From NCBI RefSeq assembly GCF_907164575.1, contig NZ_CAJQYY010000018.1:62001-126000 (forward strand): 64,000 bases of DNA. Direction: 5' to 3'. The position numbers and the translations under genes were made by a program. The notes under the pieces are model-generated. The model was not told the DNA's origin, searched no databases, and was given only the letters and a program-made list of their open reading frames with translations. This document shows, piece by piece, positions 7,770-16,295 of the stretch. The DNA comes from Paraburkholderia gardini. Lineage in GTDB: Bacteria > Pseudomonadota > Gammaproteobacteria > Burkholderiales > Burkholderiaceae. Each line of letters opens with the position of its first letter. Position 1 is the first letter of the stretch.

Positions 7770-9241
7770 GCGAGATCCCAGTCGTAGTCCGCATCCGGTG
7801 GCGCGGCGCGTGCGTTCGTGCCCGCACCCGAAGCGGGACTGGCCCCGGCGGCACGCGCCGCCGCGCCGGCTTCCTCGCCGGCTGCCGCGGCCGAGCGCGC
7901 GTACGCGCTCGTTGCCTGCGCGGCACTCGCGGCATCGCTACCGCTGTTCACCCCGCCCACTGCCGCGCCGCCGATCTCACGGATCGACAGCGCGCTGAGA
8001 TCGATACCGGCCGCCGCGAGGCGCTGGCGAAACAGCTCACCCTGCGCGGCAAGACGCGCGGCGCCGTTCGGGCTCGCCTGAACCCGCACCATCAGTTGCG
8101 TGCCGTTCAACGTCAGATCGGCATCGATGGTGCCAAGCGAAGGCAGCGACAGCGTGAGTCGCGTGCGCCACGGATACGGCTCGTCGCCTTCCGCGCCGCC
8201 GCCGCTGCGTTGCCATTCGTCGCCGTCCTGTTCGATAGTCCAGTCGAGCCGCGCGCCCGGCCATGCCTCGCCGGTCCAGCGAAACTGCCCGGTCGCCAGC
8301 AGATCGAGTTGCTGGCGCACGAGTGGAATCGTCGCGGGATGAATCGATGCGGCGAGTTGCTGCGATGTAGTGGCTGAATTCGCGCTGGACGCCGCGTCGC
8401 CCGGCGACGTATGCAGCAGCGAGCGCAGCGACTGCGAGGAATCCGGGAACGCGTCGTCGGCGGCGAGTTCGAGCGCGACAAAGCGGGCCGCCTGCATCTG
8501 CGAAGCGTCGGGCCCGCCGCGTGACGTGGCCGCGCTGCCGTTCGGGTTCAGCGTGGCGGCCGTCGCGCGGGCCTGGGCTGCGGCGCCAGACGCCCACGGC
8601 TGCGCTGCAGCATTGGCGTCCGTGCTCCAGTCGAGCGGAAGCTGGGCGGCCGCGTCGGCGAGCCGGTTCTGCGGTTCGCCGGCAAGCGACGCGGGCGTGC
8701 GCTGCCCCGAGAGCCACTGCGCAAGATGCGATTCGTAGAAAAGACCGCTTTCGGCGACCGTGCGCTGAAGCGCCGCGACGAGCGCGGCAACCGGCAACGG
8801 TGATGCGACCACGCTCGCCGCGGCTGCGCCCGTCGCGGCGGCGGCGCCTGTATTCGCCGCGGCCCCGCCGGCCGCAGCCGATCCCGAGCCCGTCGCTGCC
8901 GGCGTATCGAACAGCGGCAAGAGCATGCCTTCGATGGCGACGTCGATCGCGGGCGCGGCGGCCCACACCGGCATCTGGCCGACGACAGCGGGTGTCGCGT
9001 CGCCGCCCGAGCGGGCGATCGCGTCGAGCGTGAGGGCGACAGCGGATAGCGCGGTCTGCGCGGAAGCTTGAGGAGTAGCGGGTGCGGCGGGCAACGCGCC
9101 GCCAGGCGTAACCGGTGTCTCGACGGTAAGCGCGGAGGCGCCCGTCTGCGATGTGGCGGCGTCGGCCCGCGAGCCGATCGAAAGGAGGCTGTCGACGCGG
9201 CTTGCCAGCAGCGAAGCCACAGCCGTGTCGATTCCGTTCAT
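7766..9241 (-). CDS. Second FliK-like flagellar hook-length control protein
   Basis: A 491-residue Ala/Gly/Ser/Thr-rich protein. I chose ATG 9241 (MNGIDTAVASLLASRVDSLL) because GAGAGGAA lies just upstream; the frame stays open to 9277. The middle is low complexity. The last 170 residues look like the globular FliK/Flg_hook domain: a Trp-rich strand region, DLTLNGTQLMVRVQASPNGAARLAAQ, then a helix LFRQRLAAAGIDLSAL. It ends YDWDLA. FliK proteins measure hook length and trigger the substrate switch in FlhB. The canonical fliK is elsewhere in the window (16296-17861), so this is a second paralogue, in an operon with fliS, fliT and an FlhB C-terminal-domain gene. Confidence 0.83.
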   Translation of the reverse strand: MNGIDTAVASLLASRVDSLLSIGSRADAATSQTGASALTVETPVTPGGALPAAPATPQASAQTALSAVALTLDAIARSGGDATPAVVGQMPVWAAAPAIDVAIEGMLLPLFDTPAATGSGSAAAGGAAANTGAAAATGAAAASVVASPLPVAALVAALQRTVAESGLFYESHLAQWLSGQRTPASLAGEPQNRLADAAAQLPLDWSTDANAAAQPWASGAAAQARATAATLNPNGSAATSRGGPDASQMQAARFVALELAADDAFPDSSQSLRSLLHTSPGDAASSANSATTSQQLAASIHPATIPLVRQQLDLLATGQFRWTGEAWPGARLDWTIEQDGDEWQRSGGGAEGDEPYPWRTRLTLSLPSLGTIDADLTLNGTQLMVRVQASPNGAARLAAQGELFRQRLAAAGIDLSALSIREIGGAAVGGVNSGSDAASAAQATSAYARSAAAAGEEAGAAARAAGASPASGAGTNARAAPPDADYDWDLA

Positions 9242-9323
9242 GCCGGTTCCTCTCGCGCGCCCCTGGCGCGTGGTCATCGGCGGCCATGCGCCCCGACGAC
9301 GGTACGGGTCGATAAAAGCGCGC

Positions 9324-9653
9324 TCAGCGCGCCTGGTAAAGTTCCTTCAGCACGCTGGCCGGGCAGGTCGCGGCGAACAGCGCCGACAGTTTTGCCATGC
9401 GCGGGTTCGCGAGATCGCGGATCGTGGCGTCGTCGGCGAGGATGCGGCGGATCAGCTCGAATTTACGCGAGCGCTCAGCATCGTCGAGCTTCACGCCTTC
9501 TTCTGCGTGCTTCAGCCCGTCAACAAGCCGACGATATTCTTCCTGCAACACCACGAGGTCATTCCAGAGCGCGTGGCGCGCCGCCGTCAACATCCGGTTG
9601 GAAATCGCTGCGATCGCCTCGTAGCGGGCGAAATATTCTGCGTTCGATGTCAT
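9324..9653 (-). CDS. fliT: FliT flagellar export chaperone
   Basis: A 109-residue, mostly helical protein in the position expected for fliT, starting inside the stop of fliS (ATGA overlap at 9650-9653). The pattern FARYEAIAAISNRMLTAARHALWNDLV, then LQEEYRRLVDGL, fits the helical bundle of FliT. FliT is the chaperone of the filament cap protein FliD; in enterics it also inhibits FlhDC. No fliD is in the window. An 82-bp gap separates it from the FliK-like gene downstream. Identification rests on size, helicity and its place after fliS. Confidence 0.85.
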   Translation of the reverse strand: MTSNAEYFARYEAIAAISNRMLTAARHALWNDLVVLQEEYRRLVDGLKHAEEGVKLDDAERSRKFELIRRILADDATIRDLANPRMAKLSALFAATCPASVLKELYQAR

Positions 9654-10084
9654 CTCATGCTTTCAGCGGACGACTGTGTCGCCATCCGCGCGATCTCCGG
9701 GGCAATCCCGATCCAGGCTTCTTCGAGCGTGGCCAGCAAGCCGTCGACTTCGACGAGCATGGCTTCGCTCTGCTTGATATTCGCGTCGAGTAAACGTCGC
9801 GCCATGTACGTGTACAGCCCGTCGAGCCGCTCCGCGATTTCGCCGCCGGCTTCCAGATTGAGCGACTGCTGCAATCCGCTGCCGATGATCTCGATCGCCT
9901 TGCCGATCGCCTCCCCACGCGCCGCGACATTGCCCTGCTGCAGGTACATGCGGGCCTGCGCGATTGCCTGGCGCGCCCCCTGGTACAGCATGACGATCAG
10001 GCGGTGCGGGCTCGCGCCCATCACCCCCGTTTCGACGCCGACACGCGCATAGGCATTGGCTCCAGCCTGTCCTGGGGAAAACAT
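9650..10084 (-). CDS. fliS: FliS flagellin export chaperone
   Basis: A 144-residue protein. ATG 10084 is chosen because AGGAGGAGC lies immediately upstream; the frame extends to 10153 without a ribosome-binding site. The N-terminal ANAYARVGVETGV and ASPHRLIVMLYQGA are hallmark FliS motifs (residues 7-42). FliS binds the C-terminal region of flagellin and stops premature polymerisation in the cytoplasm. A sigma-28 promoter at 10174-10200 lies about 90 bp upstream, so fliS-fliT and perhaps the genes beyond form a late operon, distinct from fliE. Confidence 0.94.
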   Translation of the reverse strand: MFSPGQAGANAYARVGVETGVMGASPHRLIVMLYQGARQAIAQARMYLQQGNVAARGEAIGKAIEIIGSGLQQSLNLEAGGEIAERLDGLYTYMARRLLDANIKQSEAMLVEVDGLLATLEEAWIGIAPEIARMATQSSAESMR

Positions 10085-10173
10085 CGGCGCTCCTCCTGTG
10101 TGATGCAGATTGCGGATAGCTGGCGGATTGTCACGAAGCGTCGCCGCCCGCAATCCGTCATCCCTGTAACCGG

Positions 10174-10200
10174 GTTATCGGATTACACGCGTAAAGCTTT
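10174..10200 (-). promoter_or_regulatory. Sigma-28 (FliA) promoter of fliS-fliT
   Basis: On the minus strand the sequence is TAAAGCTT-N11-TCCGATAA. It matches the FliA consensus TAAAGTTT-N11-GCCGATAA at 14 of 16 positions with the exact 11-base spacer. Its -10 end is about 90 bp upstream of the fliS ATG. It lies downstream of the fliE stop (10226), separating the late chaperone genes from the middle gene fliE. Confidence 0.85.
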
Positions 10201-10225
10201 AGCCCACAGGGGACCGGGAGATGGC

Positions 10226-10561
10226 TCAAACAGCGGTTTGCATGATGTCGTTGTAGGCCGAAACCAGCTTGTTACGGACCTGCAGGCCGAACTGGAAGCC
10301 CAGATTGGCTTTTTGCATGTCGACCATCACATCGTTCAGCGAAACGTTCGGCGCACCGATTTCGAAGGCATGCGCCTCGCTGATCGAGCTCTGCTGGTCG
10401 CTGCTGATCTTGTCGATCGACGCCTTCAGCGCCGCGGCGAAGTTACCGGGCGTGGCCGCGCCGGACCCGGAAGCAGCCGGGGCGGTGCCACCGGCTGCCT
10501 GCGCGGCCATCGACTGCATCTGCTGTAGCGCCGACAAAAGTGGGCTCACGGGCAATGTCAT
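10226..10561 (-). CDS. fliE: FliE, MS-ring/rod junction protein
   Basis: A 111-residue protein starting at ATG 10561, with GGAGAG just upstream. After an Ala/Gly-rich N-terminus (residues 18-40) it shows the FliE core [19 protein letters not shown], then the C-terminal [32 protein letters not shown]. FliE joins the MS ring to the proximal rod and is one of the first exported subunits. It is divergent from fliF across a 236-bp region containing an FlhDC-like box. A TATGCT hexamer 24 bp beyond the box half-site could be its -10. Confidence 0.95.
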   Translation of the reverse strand: MTLPVSPLLSALQQMQSMAAQAAGGTAPAASGSGAATPGNFAAALKASIDKISSDQQSSISEAHAFEIGAPNVSLNDVMVDMQKANLGFQFGLQVRNKLVSAYNDIMQTAV

Positions 10562-10644
10562 GTTCTCTCCAGAAGAAGGAAAACCGGCGTGCCTGGGCGT
10601 GCCGATCTGGAATGAAGCATAGCAGCGGCCCTTTTGCCACAGAC

Positions 10645-10707
10645 GCGAAAGTAGGGGGGAAACCCGGCTCTATTCGGCCAATCAGGTTGCATGCCGGTGG
10701 GGATAAT
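10645..10707. promoter_or_regulatory. FlhDC-like box and promoter between fliE and fliF
   Basis: Two inverted half-sites are seen: GCGAAAGTA at 10645-10653 and TATTCGGCCAAT at 10671-10682. The minus-strand reading of the second (ATTGGCCGAATAGAG) resembles the enteric FlhDC half-site AATGGCAGAAATAGCG. Exactly 25 bp after TATTCG is the -10 GATAAT (10702-10707), directed at fliF. The same layout occurs before flhB and flhF. The assignment to FlhDC is inferred from resemblance and shared spacing. Confidence 0.7.
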
Positions 10708-10797
10708 CCCTAACGTGAAAGTGTCTGCCCCTGCGCCCGTCAAGCCCGACGCGGCGGGCCGGAGCAGGACTCAAGGCATCCCGGAGATACCCGACGC

Positions 10798-12579
10798 ATG
10801 GATTCGTCAGCCAACTCTTTGATCAACCCCGACGCCCGCATGGGCCTCGCTGGCGCACAGGCCGGAGCCGGCGGCGCGGGCCAGGCAGGCGCCGCGGACC
10901 TCGGTGGCGGTCTGGGCGGCAATTTTTCGCAGCGCCTGCCGTTCCCGACCTCGCTCTCGCAGATGCGCGGCAATCCGCGCGCGCCGCTGATCTTCGCGGT
11001 CGCGCTGCTGATCGCCATCGTCGCGGGCCTCGTGATGTGGTCGCAGGCGCCGGACTACAAGGTGCTCTACAGCAATCTGTCCGACCGCGACGGCGGCGCG
11101 ATCATCAACGCGCTCCAGACGGCGAACATCCCCTACAAGTTCAGCGAAACCGGCGGCGCGATCCTCGTGCCGGCCGAGCAGGTCCACGAAATGCGCCTGC
11201 GCCTCGCCTCGCAGGGCCTGCCGAAGGGCGGCTCGGTGGGCTTCGAACTGATGGACAACCAGAAATTCGGCATCAGCCAGTTCGCCGAACAGGTCAATTA
11301 CCAGCGCGCCCTTGAAGGCGAGCTTGAGCAGACCATCGAATCGATCTCGTCGGTGAAGTCTTCACGGGTGCATCTGGCGATTCCGAAACCTTCCGTGTTC
11401 GTGCGCGATCACGAGGCGCCATCGGCTTCGGTGCTCGTCAACCTGTATCCGGGTCGCATGCTCGACGAAGGTCAGGTCGTGGCGATCACGCATATGGTGT
11501 CGTCGGCGGTGCCGGACCTGCCGGTGCGCAACGTGACGATTGTCGACCAGGACGGCAACCTGCTCACGCAGCCCGCCTCCGGCACCGGCCTCGACGCGAC
11601 GCAGCTCAAGTACGTCCAGCAGATCGAGCGCAACACGCAGCAGCGCATCGACGCGATCCTCGCGCCGCTGTTCGGCTCCGGCAACGCGCATTCGCAGGTC
11701 AGCGCCGACGTCGACTTCTCGAAGGTCGAACAGACCTCCGAGAACTACGGCCCGAACGGCAACCCGCAGCAGGCCGCCGTGCGCAGCCAGCAGTCGAGCA
11801 CGGCGACGGAAATGACCCAGAGCGGCGCGTCGGGCGTGCCGGGGGCGCTGTCGAACCAGCCGCCGCAGCCGGCGTCCGCGCCGATCACCGCGAGCGCGAA
11901 CGCCGCAAGCGGCGTGACGACGACACCGATCAGCGATCACAAGGACACCACGACCAACTACGAGCTCGACAAGACCGTGCGCCACTACGAGCAGCCGATG
12001 GGCAGCGTGAAGCGCCTGTCGGTGGCGGTGGTGGTCAACTATCTGCGCAGCGTCGACGCGAAGGGCCACGTCACGATGCAGCCGCTAACCGCCGACAGGC
12101 TCGATCAGGTGAACCAGCTGGTGAAGGACGCGATGGGTTACGACGCGAAGCGCGGCGACTCGGTGAACGTCGTGAACAGCGCGTTCCTGACGGAAATCGA
12201 TCCGAACGCGAACCTGCCGTGGTGGCGTACGCCGGACATGATCGCGCTCGCGAAGCAGATCGCGACGTACGCAGGAATCGGTCTGGTGGCACTCGTGCTG
12301 TACTTCATGATGGTGCGTCCGGCGCTGCGCCGCGCGTTCCCACCGCCGGAGCCGGTCGTCGCCTCTCTGCCCTCGCAGGACGAGCCGATGCTGCTCGACG
12401 GCCTGCCGGTGCAGGAAAAGACCGTCGTGACCGAAGAGGACGAGGAATCCAGCATGCTCACGTCCGAACACGAGAAACGCAGATATGAACGCCACCTGGA
12501 TTACGCTCGCAACATCGCGCGCCAGGACCCGAAAATCGTAGCAACCGTTGTCAAGAGCTGGGTGTCCGATGAGCGCTGA
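10798..12579 (+). CDS. fliF: FliF, flagellar MS-ring protein
   Basis: A 593-residue MS-ring protein. A first membrane segment (LIFAVALLIAIVAGLVMW) is near residues 62-80 and a second (IGLVALVLYFMMV) near residues 495-508. Between them is the large periplasmic region, with VLYSNLSDRDGGAIINAL and VHLAIPKPSVFVRD typical of the ring-building motifs. The acidic C-terminal tail (EEDEESSMLTSEHEKRRYERHLDYAR) binds FliG. FliF multimerises in the inner membrane and houses the export gate. GGAG precedes the ATG. It leads the fliFGHIJK operon, and its stop overlaps the fliG start by 11 bp. Confidence 0.97.
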   Translation: MDSSANSLINPDARMGLAGAQAGAGGAGQAGAADLGGGLGGNFSQRLPFPTSLSQMRGNPRAPLIFAVALLIAIVAGLVMWSQAPDYKVLYSNLSDRDGGAIINALQTANIPYKFSETGGAILVPAEQVHEMRLRLASQGLPKGGSVGFELMDNQKFGISQFAEQVNYQRALEGELEQTIESISSVKSSRVHLAIPKPSVFVRDHEAPSASVLVNLYPGRMLDEGQVVAITHMVSSAVPDLPVRNVTIVDQDGNLLTQPASGTGLDATQLKYVQQIERNTQQRIDAILAPLFGSGNAHSQVSADVDFSKVEQTSENYGPNGNPQQAAVRSQQSSTATEMTQSGASGVPGALSNQPPQPASAPITASANAASGVTTTPISDHKDTTTNYELDKTVRHYEQPMGSVKRLSVAVVVNYLRSVDAKGHVTMQPLTADRLDQVNQLVKDAMGYDAKRGDSVNVVNSAFLTEIDPNANLPWWRTPDMIALAKQIATYAGIGLVALVLYFMMVRPALRRAFPPPEPVVASLPSQDEPMLLDGLPVQEKTVVTEEDEESSMLTSEHEKRRYERHLDYARNIARQDPKIVATVVKSWVSDER

Positions 12580-13564
12580 AGGCGTAGTGAAGAGCGCCCT
12601 CCTGCTGATGTCGATCGGCGAGGAAGAGGCTGCGCAGGTGTTCAGGTTCCTCGGACCGCGCGAGGTGCAAAAGATTGGCGTCGCGATGGCGTCGCTGAAA
12701 AACATCACGCGCGAACAGATCGACGAGGTGCTGCAGGAGTTCGCCAAAGAAGCAGAACAGCACACCGCGCTGTCGCTCGATTCGAGCGAGTACATCCGCT
12801 CGGTGCTGACCAAGGCGCTCGGCGACGACAAGGCCGGCGCGATCATCGACCGGATCCTGCAGGGCAGCGACACGAGCGGTATCGAAGGCCTCAAATGGAT
12901 GGATTCGTCCGCCGTGGCCGAACTCATCAAGAACGAGCATCCGCAGATCATCGCGACGATCCTCGTCCACCTGGACCGCGATCAGGCGTCGGAAATCGTC
13001 GCGTGCTTCACGGAGCGCCTGCGCAACGACGTGCTGCTGCGGATCGCGACGCTCGACGGCATCCAGCCGACCGCGCTGCGCGAACTCGACGACGTGCTGA
13101 CGGGCCTGCTCTCGGGCAGCGACAACCTGAAGCGCAGCCCGATGGGCGGCATCCGCACGGCGGCGGAAATTCTCAACTTCATGTCGGCCAACCACGAGGA
13201 AGGCGTGCTGGAAAACGTGCGCCAGTACGACGCGGAGCTCGCGGAGAAGATCATCGACCAGATGTTCGTCTTCGAAAACCTGCTCGACCTCGAAGACCGC
13301 GCGATCCAGCTGCTGCTCAAGGAAGTCGAGTCCGAATCGCTCATCATCTCGCTCAAGGGCGCGCCGCCCGCGCTGCGCCAGAAGTTCCTGTCGAACATGT
13401 CGCAACGTGCCGCGGAACTGCTCGCGGAAGACCTCGATGCACGCGGTCCGGTGCGCGTCTCGGACGTCGAAACGCAGCAGCGCCGCATCCTGCAGGTCGT
13501 GCGCAACCTGGCGGAAAGCGGTCAGATCGTGATAGGCGGCAAGGCGGAAGATGCTTATGTCTGA
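12569..13564 (+). CDS. fliG: FliG, flagellar motor switch protein
   Basis: A 331-residue switch protein. ATG 12569 (MSAEGVVKSALLLMSIG) gives the usual FliG N-terminus; the frame is open to 12548. The middle EHPQ motif (IKNEHPQIIATILVHL, near residue 122) and the C-terminal torque helix region (FVFENLLDLEDRAIQLLLKEVESE) with alternating charges are present. FliG joins FliF to FliM and interacts with MotA to produce torque. The 11-bp overlap with fliF and 8-bp overlap with fliH show tight translational coupling. Confidence 0.97.
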   Translation: MSAEGVVKSALLLMSIGEEEAAQVFRFLGPREVQKIGVAMASLKNITREQIDEVLQEFAKEAEQHTALSLDSSEYIRSVLTKALGDDKAGAIIDRILQGSDTSGIEGLKWMDSSAVAELIKNEHPQIIATILVHLDRDQASEIVACFTERLRNDVLLRIATLDGIQPTALRELDDVLTGLLSGSDNLKRSPMGGIRTAAEILNFMSANHEEGVLENVRQYDAELAEKIIDQMFVFENLLDLEDRAIQLLLKEVESESLIISLKGAPPALRQKFLSNMSQRAAELLAEDLDARGPVRVSDVETQQRRILQVVRNLAESGQIVIGGKAEDAYV

Positions 13565-14225
13565 TCAGGATCCCATGCGCAAGGAAAGCCTCTCGGCCTA
13601 CCAGCGCTGGGAGATGGCCTCGTTCGACCCGGTGCCGGAACCGGAACCGGTCGACGACGGCGCCTTCGAAGCCGAACTGCAGCGCCTGCGCGACGCCGCC
13701 CATGCACACGGCGTCGCATCGGGCCATGTCGCCGGCCAGGCGCTCGGCTATCAGGCCGGCTACGAACAGGGCTATGCGCAGGGTCTCGAACAGGGCCGCG
13801 TCGAATCGCACGCGGAAGCCGTGCGCCTCACGGCAATCGCCGACACGTTCAACGCCGCCCTCGCCGGCGCGCGCGGCGAAATCGCCGATACCCTCGTCGC
13901 GCTTGCGCTCGACATCGCGCAGCAAGTCGTGCGCCAGCACGTGCAACACGACCCGGCCGCGCTGATCGCCGCCGCCCGCGAAGTGCTGGCGATGGAACCC
14001 GCGCTCGTCGGCGCGCCGAGCCTGATCGTGAGCCCGGCGGATCTGCCGGTGGTCGAGGCGTATCTGCTCGAGGAACTTCAGACGCGCGGCTGGACCGTGC
14101 GCACCGATCCTTCGGTGGAACGCGGCGGCTGCCGTGCGCACGCGAACACGGGCGAAGTCGATGCCGGTATCGGCACCCGCTGGGAACGCGTCGCGGCGGC
14201 GTTGGGCAAGGTCAGCACATGGTAA
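13557..14225 (+). CDS. fliH: FliH, negative regulator of the FliI export ATPase
   Basis: A 222-residue protein. I prefer ATG 13557 because GGCGGAAG is 6-8 bases upstream; ATG 13551 would add two residues. A Gly-heptad region [18 protein letters not shown] (about residues 62-79) is the GxxxG repeat helix typical of FliH and its type III homologues. The C-terminal half resembles the stator-like domain that binds FliI. FliH forms a dimer that anchors FliI at the export gate and C-ring. The stop overlaps the fliI start by 7 bp. Confidence 0.94.
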   Translation: MSDQDPMRKESLSAYQRWEMASFDPVPEPEPVDDGAFEAELQRLRDAAHAHGVASGHVAGQALGYQAGYEQGYAQGLEQGRVESHAEAVRLTAIADTFNAALAGARGEIADTLVALALDIAQQVVRQHVQHDPAALIAAAREVLAMEPALVGAPSLIVSPADLPVVEAYLLEELQTRGWTVRTDPSVERGGCRAHANTGEVDAGIGTRWERVAAALGKVSTW

Positions 14226-15793
14226 AGCCGACGCTCGCCGAGATCGAATCCAGCGATCTGACGGAGCTCGAACGCGAGCTCGCGCTGGCGTCGTTCGGCG
14301 CGCCCGAATCGAAACGCGCCGCGGTGACTGCGCCCGCTGCGGGCGCCAGGACCGCGGCGAGCCGCGCTCCGCGTGCCGCCGCTCCGGCCGCGCCCGCGTT
14401 CGTGCCGGACCCGGCGCTTGCGGAGAACCCGCATTTCCAGGCCTGGCGCGCCCAGCTCGACAGCCTGCGCGCCCGCAACGCGATCGCGCGACCGCTGCGC
14501 GCCTGCGGTCGTCTTACCCGCGCCGCCGGTCTCGTGCTCGAAGCAGTCGGATTGCGCCTGTCGGTGGGTTCGGAAGTGATGATCGAGCTGCCTGCCGGCA
14601 GCCCGATCGCGTTCGCCGAAGCGGAAGTTGTCGGTTTTGCCGCCGACAAGCTGTTCCTGATGCCGACCACCGAAGTCCACGGCCTGTTGCCCGGCGCGCG
14701 CGTCTATCCGCTCGAAAGCGCGCCGATCGCCGATCCGATGGCGGGCGCGAAGCGTCTGCCGGTCGGCTGGGAGCTGCTCGGGCGGGTCGTCGATGCGTCG
14801 GGCCGTCCGCTCGACAGTCTCGGCCCGCTTGGCGCGGCGAACGACGCGCCGCTGTCCGCGCCGTCGATCAACCCGCTGAATCGCGAGCCGATTCACAAGG
14901 TGCTGGACGTCGGCGTGCGCGCGATCAATGCGCTCCTGACCGTCGGACGCGGCCAGCGCATGGGGCTCTTCGCCGGCTCGGGCGTCGGTAAATCGGTGCT
15001 GCTCGGCCAGATGGCGCGCTACACGAGCGCCGAAGTGATCGTGATCGGCCTGATCGGCGAACGCGGCCGCGAAGTGAAGGAATTCATCGAACAGATTCTC
15101 GGCGACGAAGGGCGCGCGCGTTCCGTCGTCGTCGCCGCACCGGCCGACGTTTCGCCGCTGCTGCGGATGCAGGGCGCCGCCTACGCGACCTCGCTCGCCG
15201 AATATTTCCGCGATCAGGGCAAGCACGTGCTGCTGCTGATGGATTCGCTCACCCGTTACGCGATGGCGCAGCGCGAGATCGCGCTGGCGGTCGGCGAACC
15301 GCCGGCGACCAAGGGTTATCCGCCTTCGGTGTTCGCGAAGCTGCCGTCGCTCGTCGAGCGCACCGGCAACGGCCCGGAAGGCGGCGGTTCGATTACCGCG
15401 TTCTATACCGTGCTGACCGAAGGCGACGACCAGCAGGACCCGATCGCCGATTCCGCGCGCGCGATTCTCGACGGCCACATCGTGCTGTCGCGCCAGCTCG
15501 CCGAGTCCGGCCACTATCCGGCGATCGATATCGAAGCGTCGATCAGCCGCGCGATGACGGCGCTGATCGATGACGCGCATCTCGACCGGACCCGTCTTTT
15601 CAAGCAGATGCTTTCGCGCTACCAGCGCAACCGCGATCTGATCAACGTCGGCGCTTATTCGAGCGGGCGCGACCAGGTCCTCGACCGGGCCATCGCGCTG
15701 TATCCGCGCATGGAAGCGTTTCTGCAACAGGGTTATCGCGAAAGCGCCGGCTTCGAGCCGAGTCTTGCGATGCTCGACGCACTGTTCGAATAG
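14219..15793 (+). CDS. fliI: FliI, flagellar type III export ATPase
   Basis: A 524-residue F1-beta-like ATPase. Walker A GSGVGKS is at residues 253-259. Downstream are [11 protein letters not shown] and the Walker B region [41 protein letters not shown]. FliI hexamers energise unfolding and release of export substrates. It is longer than the enteric enzyme (about 457) because of an Ala-rich N-terminal stretch at about residues 35-65. It is coupled to fliH by a 7-bp overlap and followed 11 bp later by fliJ. Confidence 0.97.
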   Translation: MVKPTLAEIESSDLTELERELALASFGAPESKRAAVTAPAAGARTAASRAPRAAAPAAPAFVPDPALAENPHFQAWRAQLDSLRARNAIARPLRACGRLTRAAGLVLEAVGLRLSVGSEVMIELPAGSPIAFAEAEVVGFAADKLFLMPTTEVHGLLPGARVYPLESAPIADPMAGAKRLPVGWELLGRVVDASGRPLDSLGPLGAANDAPLSAPSINPLNREPIHKVLDVGVRAINALLTVGRGQRMGLFAGSGVGKSVLLGQMARYTSAEVIVIGLIGERGREVKEFIEQILGDEGRARSVVVAAPADVSPLLRMQGAAYATSLAEYFRDQGKHVLLLMDSLTRYAMAQREIALAVGEPPATKGYPPSVFAKLPSLVERTGNGPEGGGSITAFYTVLTEGDDQQDPIADSARAILDGHIVLSRQLAESGHYPAIDIEASISRAMTALIDDAHLDRTRLFKQMLSRYQRNRDLINVGAYSSGRDQVLDRAIALYPRMEAFLQQGYRESAGFEPSLAMLDALFE

Positions 15794-15804
15794 GGAGAAC
15801 GTCG

Positions 15805-16254
15805 ATGTCGAAACATTTTCCGATCAAGACGCTGATTGGTCTCGCGCAGGACGACGTCGACGCCGCCGCGCAACGGCTTGGCCGCGTGCAGCGCGAACGC
15901 GGCGAGGTCGAGGCGCAGCTCGACTCACTCGTGCAGTATCGCGACGAATATCACCGTCGTTTCACAGCGACGGCGCAATCTGGCATGCCTGCCGGCAACA
16001 TGCGCAATTTTCAGGCGTTCATCGACACGCTCGACGCCGCGATCGCGCAGCAGCGCGGGCTGCTCGCCACCGCGACCGCACGCGTCGAGGCGGCGAAGCC
16101 CGACTGGCAGCGCCAGAAGCAGAAACTCGGTTCCTACGAAGTCCTGAAGGCGCGCGGCGACGCCGCCGAGGCAACGCAGAGCGCGCGCCGCGAACAACGC
16201 GACGCCGACGAACACGCAGCACGCATTCGCCGGATGCGCGTGGAAGGCGCCTGA
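15805..16254 (+). CDS. fliJ: FliJ, export-apparatus central stalk protein
   Basis: A 149-residue, highly charged coiled-coil protein starting with MSKHFPIKTLIGLAQDDVDAAAQRLG; GGGAGAA precedes the ATG at 15805. The long helical pattern rich in Arg, Glu and Gln (ERGEVEAQLDSLVQYRDEYHRRF) fits FliJ, which sits inside the FliI hexamer like the F1 gamma subunit and also touches FlhA. Position between fliI and fliK confirms the call. Confidence 0.93.
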   Translation: MSKHFPIKTLIGLAQDDVDAAAQRLGRVQRERGEVEAQLDSLVQYRDEYHRRFTATAQSGMPAGNMRNFQAFIDTLDAAIAQQRGLLATATARVEAAKPDWQRQKQKLGSYEVLKARGDAAEATQSARREQRDADEHAARIRRMRVEGA

Positions 16255-16295
16255 CGCCCACGCACCCTGACTGACACGAACACACGGGATCACGC

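Noticed and set aside
14078-15727. Minus-strand open frame of about 550 residues opposite fliI
   Set aside because: Antisense shadow of fliI, which has an intact Walker A and full-length conservation.
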